In this document: positions 16,851 through 25,184 of the stretch, piece after piece
How positions within the stretch are numbered: position 1 is the first letter of the stretch
Layout of the letters: each line of letters opens with the position of its first letter
DNA from: Loki-b32 sp964493385
Lineage (GTDB): Archaea; Asgardarchaeota; Lokiarchaeia; Sigyniarchaeales; SOKP01
Length of the DNA stretch: 28,103 nt
Assembly (NCBI GenBank): GCA_964493385.1
Contig: CAZBNW010000023.1
Coordinates: forward strand, 1 to 28,103
Direction: 5' to 3'
The notes under the pieces: model-generated
Database searches by the model: none
Told to the model about the DNA's origin: nothing
Seen by the model: the letters and a program-made list of their open reading frames with translations, nothing else
Translations under genes and position numbers: made by a program

Positions 16851-16870
16851 TATAATATTTTTATATTATA
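16851..16870 (+). terminator. A/T hairpin after vWA-RING paralogue 1
   Basis: Perfect 8-bp inverted repeat TATAATAT / ATATTATA with a TTTT loop, 22 nt after the stop. It could end the first vWA-RING transcript, or be a promoter-proximal palindrome for the second; the 168-nt gap suggests two transcripts. Confidence 0.35.
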
Positions 16871-16996
16871 ATCTTTTAATAAAAACAAATTAAAAGAGAA
16901 TTATATTAAAGAAAAAATAATCGAATTTTATATTATCAATAAAAATAAATAATACTTCTGTTATTATTTTTTTAAAGTTTTACGATTGATGTCAAA

Positions 16997-18265
16997 ATGT
17001 TACCAAGATCCGATGCTATAAATTCTGAAGAATTTATTTTTTACGTTGATTTGGTCACCAACTTTTTAAAGAAGAAATCTGTAACGAAAGCTATTAGTGC
17101 TTTTATTAAAGAAAAAGATAAATTTAATGCGCTAACATCTTATGGAGTAGTAATCTTTCAAAAAAATGAAAATCCTGTTAACGTTTATGATTTAAAAGAT
17201 TCGGAATCAGTTTTGAATGCCATAAATGATGCATGGGAAACACGAGAAAATGAGCATAGTTATTTAGAAAATGGATTATACGAGATTCTAGCATATATTT
17301 TTAGAAAAAGTCGAAAAGCAAGAAAGCAGTATCGTGTTATAATATTTTCAGATACACCAAGTAAATTATCTGAGGATTATTACAATGCGCTTTATGATTT
17401 GTTAATTAAAGCTAAAAAATTCTCAGCCTTTATTGATATCATCCGTGTGGGAGATGAGAAATTTTATGAAGACGATGTGAAACTCAAAGTTATTGCAAGT
17501 GAAACTCATGGAGGTACATTCTATTGCCCAAATGAAAAACTTCTCCAAAATATATTGGGGTCATTAATTCAAAATAAAAAAGAATTCAAAGTTATAAAAG
17601 CTGATGAGACTGAGCAAGTTTTAGAAGAAGATAAAGTTTTTTATGAACGATTAGCAGTAGATCTCATCAGTCTCTCTCCGGAAGATCAGGAAATATGTGA
17701 CATATGTGAACAAGAGCTATGTCCTATTTGTGAAGCGCATTCTGATGAAGTGCATAAATGTTTTAATTGTAGTACTAAATTTCATAACTGTTGTGCTGCA
17801 AAATACTCACTTGCAAAAAATATTGGTTTTAAACACATATATAGATGTCCCCAATGTGAAACTCTGTTGAAATTGGATGAGGAATTTGTTGATATGATAT
17901 ATGAAGAAGATTTAGAAGAAGAATTACCTCAGTTCGATTTACACGAGCCTATAGCAGAAGATATTATAGAAGAAGTAGAAGAAGCAAGTGTAGAGGAATT
18001 AGAACTTTCACCTCCTAACGAAGTCAAAAAAGTGAGAGTTGGAGGATTCTTTGGGAAAGAAATTACAATCGAAACTAAAAATATGAAAAAAACTACAATA
18101 TCAGAAATTCCAAAATCTATTGATTCACTAGAAAAACCTCTATCAATAACGTCATTAAAACCACCAAGAAAAAAAGGAACTATATCAATAAAACTCTGTA
18201 AAATATGTGGTGCAACTATTCAAAATACTCCAAATTGCCCAATATGTGGTGCCAAAATAGATTAA
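16997..18265 (+). CDS. vWA-RING-zinc ribbon protein, paralogue 2
   Basis: 422 residues with the same order of parts as the upstream paralogue. vWA-like domain at 12-195: 'FIFYVDLVTNFLKKK', 'YRVIIFSDTPSKLSEDYY' near 112-129, 'IASETHGGTFYCPNEKLL'. RING-like finger: C234/C237/C242/C245/C255/C258/H263/C265/C266/C284/C287. The linker is strongly acidic (about 295-340) and carries VRVGGFFGK at 346-354. C-terminal zinc ribbon: C401/C404/C414/C417. The two proteins are clearly related yet much diverged outside these points, so the duplication is old. Both keep DTPS-x-LSEDY, which may mark the vWA ligand face. ATG start at 16997. The partner could be the other paralogue, giving a heterodimer. Confidence 0.7.
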   Translation: MLPRSDAINSEEFIFYVDLVTNFLKKKSVTKAISAFIKEKDKFNALTSYGVVIFQKNENPVNVYDLKDSESVLNAINDAWETRENEHSYLENGLYEILAYIFRKSRKARKQYRVIIFSDTPSKLSEDYYNALYDLLIKAKKFSAFIDIIRVGDEKFYEDDVKLKVIASETHGGTFYCPNEKLLQNILGSLIQNKKEFKVIKADETEQVLEEDKVFYERLAVDLISLSPEDQEICDICEQELCPICEAHSDEVHKCFNCSTKFHNCCAAKYSLAKNIGFKHIYRCPQCETLLKLDEEFVDMIYEEDLEEELPQFDLHEPIAEDIIEEVEEASVEELELSPPNEVKKVRVGGFFGKEITIETKNMKKTTISEIPKSIDSLEKPLSITSLKPPRKKGTISIKLCKICGATIQNTPNCPICGAKID

Positions 18266-18278
18266 TTTCTTTAAAATT

Positions 18279-18827
18279 TTAAATTTTTAAATTTTCAACA
18301 AGGACTATTCCTGAAATCTTTGTTTCTTTTAACGCAGTAAATTGCTTTCCCATCCTTTTTGCATAGTCTTTTAGCAATCGTAAGATTTGATCAATTTTTT
18401 CTAAAGGGAATTCTGACAAGCTTAAGTTAAATGTTCTATCAGAATCCTGATGAATAAAATGAAGTTCATATATATGAAATGGTTTGAAATTAAATTTTCT
18501 TAATTTTATTTCTAATTTTTTAAATTCCGACCAGTAAATCAGAAATATTGGCGTTTTGGGTATTATTATCTCAATTTTTTCAATAGATATTGAAAATTTT
18601 CTAATACCAGGATTTTTAGTTAAAATATAAGAATAATACAAACCAAATATAAAAACTATGATCAAACTCACACCGACAATAATAAAAGTTCCAAGAAATA
18701 AAACCATTAAAAGTATATTTAATAATGCTAAAAAACCTATTAAAACCAAACTGACTGAACAAGGTATTGAAATTTTATTGAATTTTTCACCAGAAAAATC
18801 AATTATTTCAACTTTATCTGATTTCAT
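18279..18827 (-). CDS. Membrane protein with PH-like domain
   Basis: 182 residues. A short soluble N-terminus (1-20) is followed by two adjacent hydrophobic helices (about 22-72: 'VSLVLIGFLALLNILLMVLFLGTF' region and 'VSLIIVFIFGLYYSYIL' region), then a beta-rich soluble part ending in a long helix ('LEKIDQILRLLKDYAKRM'). Two helices plus a strand-rich domain closing with one helix is the layout of bacterial-type PH (bPH2/YdbT-like) membrane proteins; the match is by layout only. It lies convergent with vWA-RING paralogue 2, 13 nt apart. Function unknown. Confidence 0.55.
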   Translation of the reverse strand: MKSDKVEIIDFSGEKFNKISIPCSVSLVLIGFLALLNILLMVLFLGTFIIVGVSLIIVFIFGLYYSYILTKNPGIRKFSISIEKIEIIIPKTPIFLIYWSEFKKLEIKLRKFNFKPFHIYELHFIHQDSDRTFNLSLSEFPLEKIDQILRLLKDYAKRMGKQFTALKETKISGIVLVENLKI

Positions 18828-18973
18828 TCACTTAAACTTACATTAATCAATTTCACATTTAAACTTTAATAAAAATTTTTATGAGATTTTAATTATTGTA
18901 GAATAAAGCAGCAACTCAAATTTAAATTTCTAAATATTAAATTAAAAGTAAACAAAGAATTTTGATGGTTTAA

Positions 18974-20314
18974 ATGTTTCTTAAAGAGGAATTAAAGGTA
19001 TTTCATAAAAATAGACCTAGATCGAGAGAAGTTTGGCAAAAAGCACTTAAAATTTTACCAGGGGGTATTTCTCATAATATCCGAACATTTGGTCTACCTT
19101 TACTAGGGGCTTTTCCAGTTTTTATTAATTCAGCTAGCGGTCCGTATCTTATAGATATTGATAACAATAAATATATCGATTGTTGGAATGGTCATTTTGC
19201 AATGATTCTAGGTCATAACCCTCCTGAAGTTCAAGGCGTAATAAAAGAATTTTTAGAATATGGATGGCATTTCGGTACAAATACTGAATATCAAGTTAAA
19301 CTAGGTGAGATGATTGTTCAAAAGAATCCGGGTATTGAAAAAATAAGGTTTTGTACAAGTGGGACAGAGGCTACAATGTATGCTACAAGACTAGCGCGAG
19401 CATTTACTAACAAAAGGCTTGTAGCTAAAGCGGGACTTGGATGGCACGGAGCTAATGATACGCTTTATTATGCTGTAGGAACTTTAAATGGTGAAATTTC
19501 TCCCCCTGGTCTTCCGACACCAAAAGAAGCTGGAATATTAACTTTCGAGATTAATAATGAAAATACATTTGATTTAATTAAAAATAATTCAGATAATCTA
19601 GCTGCAATAATTTTAGAGCCCGTTTTGGGAGGGGGAGGTGGATTTCCAGTTGAACAAGAGTATTTAAAGCGGTTGCGAGAAGAAACTGAGCGTTATAGTA
19701 TACTTCTTATTTTTGATGAAGTTATTACTGGCTATCGTTTTACAAATGCTTTATTTCAGAATGAAATAAAGGTAATCCCTGATTTAACAACAATGGGCAA
19801 AATTATTGGTGGTGGAATGCCAATAGGGGGTGTTGGTGGGCGAAAAGACATTCTAGATCAATCACGTCCTGAAGTAGAGAATCAAGTGTTAATCGGAGGT
19901 GGAACTTTTTCTGGATATCCACTCAGCATGATAGCTGGGTTAAAAACCTTGGAAATATTGAAAATATCTCAACAAAATTATCTCCGAATAAATCAGGAAG
20001 GTGATAAATTGTTAAACAATCTAAATCAATTTTTTTATGAAGAGAAATTACCAATTATCGCCAAAGGACATAAATCAATAATTATGCTTCATGCACTTTC
20101 AAAATGGATTGGAAAACCTTCAATGCGAGAAATAATAGAGTTTAAAGATAAAAAGCGAGAAGCTCTACTCCAATTAGCCCTCTTCAATCGGAATATCTCA
20201 GGCTTACATGGCTTAGGTTCTATTTCCATGGCTCATACTCATGAAAACATAGTTAGAATACAAAAAGTTGTTGAAGAAATTGCACATCCTATTTCCCAAT
20301 CAATATTTAGTTAA
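18974..20314 (+). CDS. Class III PLP aminotransferase, glutamate-1-semialdehyde aminomutase-like
   Basis: 446 residues. A fold-type I PLP enzyme close to glutamate-1-semialdehyde 2,1-aminomutase: 'LPGGISHNIRTFG' at the N-terminus, 'CTSGTEATMYATRLARA' near 134-150, the PLP-ring aspartate D248 in FDEVITGYR, and the Schiff-base lysine K276 in TMGKIIGGGMPIGG. No heme or porphyrin gene is nearby. Instead, a diaminopentanoate-dehydrogenase-like gene follows 76 nt downstream on the same strand, so a specialised amino-acid aminotransferase or aminomutase role is more likely than tetrapyrrole synthesis. The extended 'AFPVFINSASGPYLIDIDNN' region is typical of this wider subgroup. ATG start at 18974. 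Confidence 0.85.
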   Translation: MFLKEELKVFHKNRPRSREVWQKALKILPGGISHNIRTFGLPLLGAFPVFINSASGPYLIDIDNNKYIDCWNGHFAMILGHNPPEVQGVIKEFLEYGWHFGTNTEYQVKLGEMIVQKNPGIEKIRFCTSGTEATMYATRLARAFTNKRLVAKAGLGWHGANDTLYYAVGTLNGEISPPGLPTPKEAGILTFEINNENTFDLIKNNSDNLAAIILEPVLGGGGGFPVEQEYLKRLREETERYSILLIFDEVITGYRFTNALFQNEIKVIPDLTTMGKIIGGGMPIGGVGGRKDILDQSRPEVENQVLIGGGTFSGYPLSMIAGLKTLEILKISQQNYLRINQEGDKLLNNLNQFFYEEKLPIIAKGHKSIIMLHALSKWIGKPSMREIIEFKDKKREALLQLALFNRNISGLHGLGSISMAHTHENIVRIQKVVEEIAHPISQSIFS

Positions 20315-20390
20315 ATATAACAAAAAAATAATGTCATTATAAAATTCTAGAAGATAATTAATAATAGAATTCTCAGAAAAGGTAAATCAT

Positions 20391-21419
20391 ATGGGTAAAG
20401 AATTTAATGTTATTCAAATAGGGTTGGGACCAATGGGGAAATTAATAACAAACCTTCTTCTTAGACGTAAAAATATAAGACTAACGGGAATAGTCGATAT
20501 TGATCCTCAGCTTGTAGATAAAAAACTAAGTGATTTTATTGATATTAAAGATGAGTTAGACGTCGTTATCAATTCTAAAATGGATAATTTGATTTCAAAA
20601 GAAAAAATTGATGTTGTTATTATTGCTACATCATCTTCTTTAGAAAAAGTAGCGCCAATAATTAAAAAAACAGTTAATTCAGGAACCAATGTGATTTCCA
20701 TATACGAGGAATTATCTTATCCATTCCAATATTATCCTCAACTTTCTGAAGAATTAGATATATTAGCAAAATCTCATAATGTCACTATAGTTGGAACAGG
20801 AATAAATCCTGGGTATCTTATGGATTTATTGCCAATTTTTATTACTGCCCCCTGCCAAACTGTAGAATCAATTAAAGTAACGAGAATGATGAACTCAGCT
20901 AAAAGAAGAGAACCCTTTCAGCGCAAGATAGGTACAGAACTAACACCAGAAGAATTTCATCAAAAGATTAAGAATAAAGAAATCACAGGACATGTAGGCT
21001 TAACTCAATCCATTCAAATGATCACGGCAGCTCTTGGAATTGAGTATGATGAAATAATTGAGTTTCCGCCTAAAGAAATAATCTCTGAAACACAATTCAT
21101 AACAAGTTATGGAGAAACAGTCCCAAAAGGATATGTTTGTGGCCTACAAAATAAAGCAATAGCTAAAAAAAGAAATGAGGAAATAATCTTTTTAGATTTT
21201 GTTGCTTTTGCTGGAGATCATGAAGAATATGACAGCATAGAAATCAATGGCATTCCACCCTTACATCAAAAAATCATTGGGGGAGTTCATGGCGATGTAG
21301 GTGCTGCTGCCATGGTTGCTAATTTAATTCCTAAAGTAATAGAAGCTAAATCTGGATTATTAACAATGAAAGATCTTCCTGTACCATGTTATACTGAAAA
21401 TATATGGAAAAATAAATAA
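20391..21419 (+). CDS. 2,4-diaminopentanoate dehydrogenase-like NAD(P)-dependent oxidoreductase
   Basis: 342 residues. N-terminal Rossmann fold with GLGPMG (11-16) and an acidic end of strand 2 ('GIVDIDPQ'). The second half carries 'GTGINPGYLMDLLPI' and 'RMMNSAKRREPFQRKIGTELTPEEF', the marks of 2,4-diaminopentanoate dehydrogenase and its DapB-like relatives. The characterised enzyme oxidatively deaminates 2,4-diaminopentanoate in clostridial ornithine fermentation, but the other genes of that pathway (ornithine aminomutase, ortA/ortB) are absent here, so the substrate may be a different diamino or amino-keto acid. Likely co-transcribed with the aminotransferase upstream. ATG preceded by an AAAGGT-like purine patch at 20378-20383. 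Confidence 0.8.
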   Translation: MGKEFNVIQIGLGPMGKLITNLLLRRKNIRLTGIVDIDPQLVDKKLSDFIDIKDELDVVINSKMDNLISKEKIDVVIIATSSSLEKVAPIIKKTVNSGTNVISIYEELSYPFQYYPQLSEELDILAKSHNVTIVGTGINPGYLMDLLPIFITAPCQTVESIKVTRMMNSAKRREPFQRKIGTELTPEEFHQKIKNKEITGHVGLTQSIQMITAALGIEYDEIIEFPPKEIISETQFITSYGETVPKGYVCGLQNKAIAKKRNEEIIFLDFVAFAGDHEEYDSIEINGIPPLHQKIIGGVHGDVGAAAMVANLIPKVIEAKSGLLTMKDLPVPCYTENIWKNK

Positions 21420-21468
21420 TGAAAAAAAATAAAAAAAAATATGTCGTTCTAAGGTATTTTAAAACTAA

Positions 21469-22425
21469 TTAAATAAAAGCATTGATCGGAAAGTATAGCA
21501 CAATTGAAAGAAGCGCAGCTATTGGAAATGTTAAAAACCAGATTAAAACTATTTTCCATAAACCCTTCTTAACAGGAGTATAACTTGCCTTAGATAATCC
21601 AACTAATGACGCTACTAACATATGAGATCCAGATAAAGGAATTCCTAGTGCTGTTCCAAGAAACATTATTGCAGCTGTAGGAATTTGTGCTGCAAATGCG
21701 GTACTTGGATATAGTTCTGTGATTCTTCCGACATTTTTAATAACCCCTCGTCCTAATACTAATAATCCTCCTGCTAAACTTAAGCCCGTTATTAAAAGAA
21801 GAAGATTTATTTGTACATCTCCTATACCAACAACAATACCTACTGCATTTGAGCAATCATTTCCTGCTCTTGAAAAAGCGGTTATGCAGATCACTATTAG
21901 AACAATATATGAGAATAGTCTCTCTGATTTTTCATAACTCTGAAAGCCATTTAGGCGTTTTACTTTATAATAACGCATAAGTTTAAAGACAAAAAATGAG
22001 ACAACATAACCAATTATCGGAGATAATACCCACCAGATGCTTAACTCAATAATCTTCACCCAGTCAAGACTAGCATTAATAGCTATACCAAGACCTATAA
22101 CTGCTCCGATTGTAGCATGTGTAGTTGATATCGGTAATCCCAATGCAGATGATAATATCAACCAAATAGCAGTAGAAATTAAAATAGTTATAACGATCGC
22201 ATTATTAAGATTAACTAAAATGCCTTTACCCACAGTCTTACTTACAGCTTCACCCAGTATAAGAGCTCCTGTTATTGCGAAAATAGTAGCCAAGATCATA
22301 ATTTGTTTCATATTTAGGATTCTCGAACCGTAGATTCCAGCGAAAGTCTCATCATTCCCACCTATTCCAAATGCAATTATGATTACTATAACTAAAAATA
22401 CAACCAAAATAATTGAAAAAGCCAT
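21469..22425 (-). CDS. pit: PiT-family inorganic phosphate transporter
   Basis: 318 residues, about ten membrane helices, PF01384-type phosphate permease driven by a Na+ or H+ gradient. The two inverted halves each show the family signature: GGNDETFAG (22-30) and AGNDCSNAVG (187-196), variants of the usual GxNDxxNA. GLPISTTHATIG (96-107) and GIPLSGSHML (261-270) are the second conserved pair. The first signature has ETFAG in place of VANA, a departure that might affect ion coupling. It is the second gene of a two-gene operon, 15 nt after the DUF47 gene, the standard arrangement for this transporter. Confidence 0.92.
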   Translation of the reverse strand: MAFSIILVVFLVIVIIIAFGIGGNDETFAGIYGSRILNMKQIMILATIFAITGALILGEAVSKTVGKGILVNLNNAIVITILISTAIWLILSSALGLPISTTHATIGAVIGLGIAINASLDWVKIIELSIWWVLSPIIGYVVSFFVFKLMRYYKVKRLNGFQSYEKSERLFSYIVLIVICITAFSRAGNDCSNAVGIVVGIGDVQINLLLLITGLSLAGGLLVLGRGVIKNVGRITELYPSTAFAAQIPTAAIMFLGTALGIPLSGSHMLVASLVGLSKASYTPVKKGLWKIVLIWFLTFPIAALLSIVLYFPINAFI

Positions 22426-22440
22426 TTGAATCGCCTTTTA

Positions 22441-23103
22441 TTATTTGCTTGGATATTTCACAATTAAGCTTCTTAGAAAATCACTAATCTCTTCAGCCCT
22501 TACAATCATATCAAATATTTTTATGCATATTTTAGATGTCAAATATACTCGAAGAGATTTTTCTTCTGGTTTTTTATAAATCACTTCTAGGATTTTATAT
22601 TTTGCTCCACGAGCACTTCGTTTTAGTGTTTCAATATGAAAACTTTTCTGATAAGCAGTTTTAAAATCAGTTTCCATAAGATTTACCATATCCACCAAAG
22701 TATCAATTGTTTCTTGATACAAGTCGTTGATTGTTTTTATTTCTGCCTTAATATCATCAAAGAGTTCAAAGGGATATACTTTCAATCCCATTGCTAGCTC
22801 TTCTGAGTTATCTGAAACAATATCTAAATATTTAATTAACCTATAACGATCTCCAATCAAAAAAGGGAGAGCTCGCTGATCCTTATAAAGTAAATCAATA
22901 TAATTTTCTTTAGCACGGTCTGCATTATGTTCGCATTGCACTACTTTATCTAATTTTTTCTTATCTAACTTCCCATTTACCAAATCATTAATACAATCAT
23001 GGAGTAATAGCGAACCGTTCAAAACTTCTCTATTAAATTTGCTTGCAGCATTTAATAGCTGATTTCTTTTATCACTTTTTAATTTTAATTTCATTAGTTT
23101 CAC
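22441..23103 (-). CDS. DUF47 / PhoU-like Pit accessory protein
   Basis: 220 residues, all helical, of the DUF47 (PhoU-like) family, which is nearly always encoded beside a PiT phosphate permease and is thought to regulate it. Typical stretches include 'CEHNADRAKENYIDLLYKD', 'PFLIGDRYRLIKYLDIVSDNSEELA' and 'VRAEEISDFLRSLIV'. Acidic residues in the helices could bind metal, as in PhoU. First gene of the operon, with an ATG at 23103 and the transporter 15 nt downstream. There is no PhoB/PhoR-like regulator in the window. Confidence 0.88.
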   Translation of the reverse strand: MKLMKLKLKSDKRNQLLNAASKFNREVLNGSLLLHDCINDLVNGKLDKKKLDKVVQCEHNADRAKENYIDLLYKDQRALPFLIGDRYRLIKYLDIVSDNSEELAMGLKVYPFELFDDIKAEIKTINDLYQETIDTLVDMVNLMETDFKTAYQKSFHIETLKRSARGAKYKILEVIYKKPEEKSLRVYLTSKICIKIFDMIVRAEEISDFLRSLIVKYPSK

Positions 23104-23268
23104 ATCAAGAATAGTTTAATTATTTAACTAATAGGATGTAATAGTCACACATATCATTTATTTCTTAAAAAAAATTTCTATTTTTGTTTTGGTAATAAAG
23201 AAATTCAAATTCAAAAAAATATTAAAATTAACTACAATAATAGCATTTTAAATACAATAAAACTTCTC

Positions 23269-23829
23269 TTGCCAATTCTTGAAATAAAGTTTAAGGATAT
23301 AATTTTTGATCAAAATGTGCAGACATATTGTATAAATTCTAATTTTAAGTGTCCTAGTTATGGTCACTCATGGGCTTGTCCACCGGAGGCACCATATTTA
23401 GAACGAGAAGTCTCTCAGTATATAAAGTTTTATCTTATTTTTGTTAAATTCAATTTAGGAAGCTACATTGAAAAAGAAAAACTAAGACACCCAAAAAGAA
23501 ATGAAACTAGCATAAAAAATGCTTTTTTTATGAAAAATTTATTACGAGACAGGTTAGAAAAAGAAATAAAATTGTTTATTAATGAATATCAAAACTCTTA
23601 TGAAGAAAAACTTATCTTATGGGATGGTTTTTGTAGATTATGTTTTAATGAAAAAGATAAAGGGTGTACTTATGATGCTGGTGATCCTTGTCGATATCCA
23701 GACAAAAAGAGGTATTCTATGGAAGCAGTTGGAATTGATGTAACTCAAACTGTAAAGAATTTAAATTTTAATTTAGAATGGCCTCCTAATAAACATGTTT
23801 ATCGTTTTGGTTTGGTATGCTTAAAATAA
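23269..23829 (+). CDS. DUF2284 Cys-rich metal-binding protein
   Basis: 186 residues matching DUF2284, predicted metal-binding proteins of anaerobes. Conserved Cys positions: C21, C28 and C37 in the N-terminal block ('CPSYGHSWACPPEAP') and C122, C125, C133 and C141 in the C-terminal block ('FCRLCFNEKDKGC', 'DPCRYPDKKRYSMEAVGID'). These could hold one or two Fe-S clusters. Function is unknown; some relatives sit near corrinoid or radical-SAM genes, but none is close here. The start is a TTG at 23269. Convergent with purA, 22 nt apart. Confidence 0.82.
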   Translation: MPILEIKFKDIIFDQNVQTYCINSNFKCPSYGHSWACPPEAPYLEREVSQYIKFYLIFVKFNLGSYIEKEKLRHPKRNETSIKNAFFMKNLLRDRLEKEIKLFINEYQNSYEEKLILWDGFCRLCFNEKDKGCTYDAGDPCRYPDKKRYSMEAVGIDVTQTVKNLNFNLEWPPNKHVYRFGLVCLK

Positions 23830-23851
23830 ATGAAAAGTAAGAATAAAAAAA

Positions 23852-25184
23852 TTAAAAAACAACATCTTCTAATACTATAGTTTCCGTTCTATCTGGTCCA
23901 ATCGAAACCATAGCAATTTCTGTTTTAAGTATTTCTCCAATTGTTTGTATGTATATTTTCATTGCCTCTGGAAGAGCATCATATCCTTTTCCTGCTATAT
24001 CTAACCATTCTTCTCTCGTCTTTTCTTCCCAACCTTCAAAACTTCTATAAATTGGTTTACAATTTTCAATTATTTCTGATTGGATTGGCCAACTTTCAAG
24101 TCTTTTGCCTTCTAATTCATAACCGATACACATCTTAATGGGATTAATCCCTTGTAATGCGTCTAAAAGAGTGATTATGACCCTATCAACACCGTTAATC
24201 ATTATTCCATATTTGATATTGAAAAGGTCTAACCATCCTATTCTTCGTGGTCTTCCAGTTACAGTACCATATTCGTGGCCTTGCTCTCGAATTTTTTCAG
24301 CTATATCATTGAATAATTCTGTGGGGAATTTACCCTCACCAACCCGAGATGTATATGCTTTTATTATTCCAATTATTTTTCCAATTTTTTTTGGTGGAAT
24401 TCCAGAGCCAGCACAAATACCTAACGCATTTGCATTAGAGGATGTTCCAAAAGGGTAAAATCCATGGTCTAAACCGAGTAAACTGCCTTGAGCCGCTTCA
24501 AAAAGAACATTTTTTCCAGAATCTACAGCTTTATTCAAATAAAAAGCTGTATCAATAACATAGGATTTTAATTGTTCACCGTAAGATTTGTATTCCTCAT
24601 AGATGGTGTTTATATCAACATTCCAATTTGGATCATAAACATTTATGAGTTCTTTTTTTATTTTAAATAGTTTTTCTAATTTTGGTTTTAAAATCTCAGG
24701 ATTTATTAAGTCAAAGATCCTCAAACCCCACCTAGATGCTTTATCAGAATAAGTAGGACCGATTCCTCTCTTAGTAGTCCCCGCAGCATAATCTCCTTTA
24801 GTTTTTTCCTCTAATCCATCTAAAATGCGATGAAATGGAAAAATTACATGAGCTGTAGAACTCAGCTTTAGATTAATTTTCTTATTTAATCTCTTTAGAT
24901 TCTCAATTTCTTCAAGTAAAACTTTTGGATCAACTACACACCCGTTAGCTATTACTCCTTCTTTTTCTAAGGGAGCTCCAGATGGCATTAATTTAAATTT
25001 ATATTTAACTCCATTAGCATTTATTGTATGACCTGCATTATTTCCTCCGTTATATCTAACGACTACATCAGCCTTCTGTGCTAAAAAATCAACAAATTTG
25101 CCCTTGCCTTCGTATAGGGTTAGAGTGCGACGTGCTAAACTAAGCTCCCCACGAAAGGCCTATAACGGCAATAGTATTACTCAT
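23852..25184 (-). CDS. purA: Adenylosuccinate synthetase, interrupted by a predicted 31-nt BHB intron
   Basis: Read as exon 1 (25184-25145) joined to exon 2 (25113-23852), the gene encodes 433 residues, the normal size. PurA makes adenylosuccinate from IMP, aspartate and GTP, the first committed step to AMP. Motifs after joining: SWGDEGKGK (11-19, P-loop with the catalytic Asp at 14), NNAGHT with the catalytic His, 'GTTKRGIGPTYSDKASRWG', 'FEAAQGSLLGLDHG…TSSN', 'VGEGKFPTE' and 'GTVTGRPRRIGWLD'. Unspliced, translation stops at a TAG after 14 codons, and the longest intact downstream frame (ATG 24988, 378 residues) lacks the P-loop and catalytic residues. The remainder has no other damage, which argues against decay. 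A TATA-like box about 27 nt upstream suggests a leaderless mRNA starting near 25184. Confidence 0.9.
25114..25144 (-). other. Predicted archaeal BHB intron (31 nt) in purA
   Basis: Protein homology requires TGG GGA G|AC GAA GGC; exactly 31 nt separate G25145 from A25113. The RNA folds as a bulge-helix-bulge. Outer exon-exon helix: 25159-25152 with 25112-25106 (GCCUU-CG / CGAAGGC, one extra U). Central 4-bp helix: GGGG 25150-25147 with CCCU 25119-25116. Inner intron helix: UUAG 25143-25140 with CUAA 25123-25120. Bulges: AGC (25146-25144) and AUA (25115-25113), both 3 nt. The two predicted cuts, AG^C and AU^A, fall between nucleotides 2 and 3 of each bulge, the rule for archaeal splicing endonuclease. 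The one departure is an unpaired U25151 beside the central helix, which could instead pair with A25113. Confidence 0.82.

Noticed and set aside
24138..24458. 106-residue plus-strand frame opposite purA
   Set aside because: It is fully inside conserved purA coding sequence on the other strand and has no recognisable protein features.
23852..24988. purA as a 378-residue gene starting at ATG 24988
   Set aside because: This start drops the P-loop, the catalytic Asp and the catalytic His, yet clear PurA coding continues upstream to 25113 and again in 25145-25184.
25114..25144. Programmed frameshift as the explanation for the purA break
   Set aside because: Thirty-one extra nt with a stop cannot be crossed by a +1 or -1 shift, and no slippery sequence is present. 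A BHB intron explains length, position and fold together.
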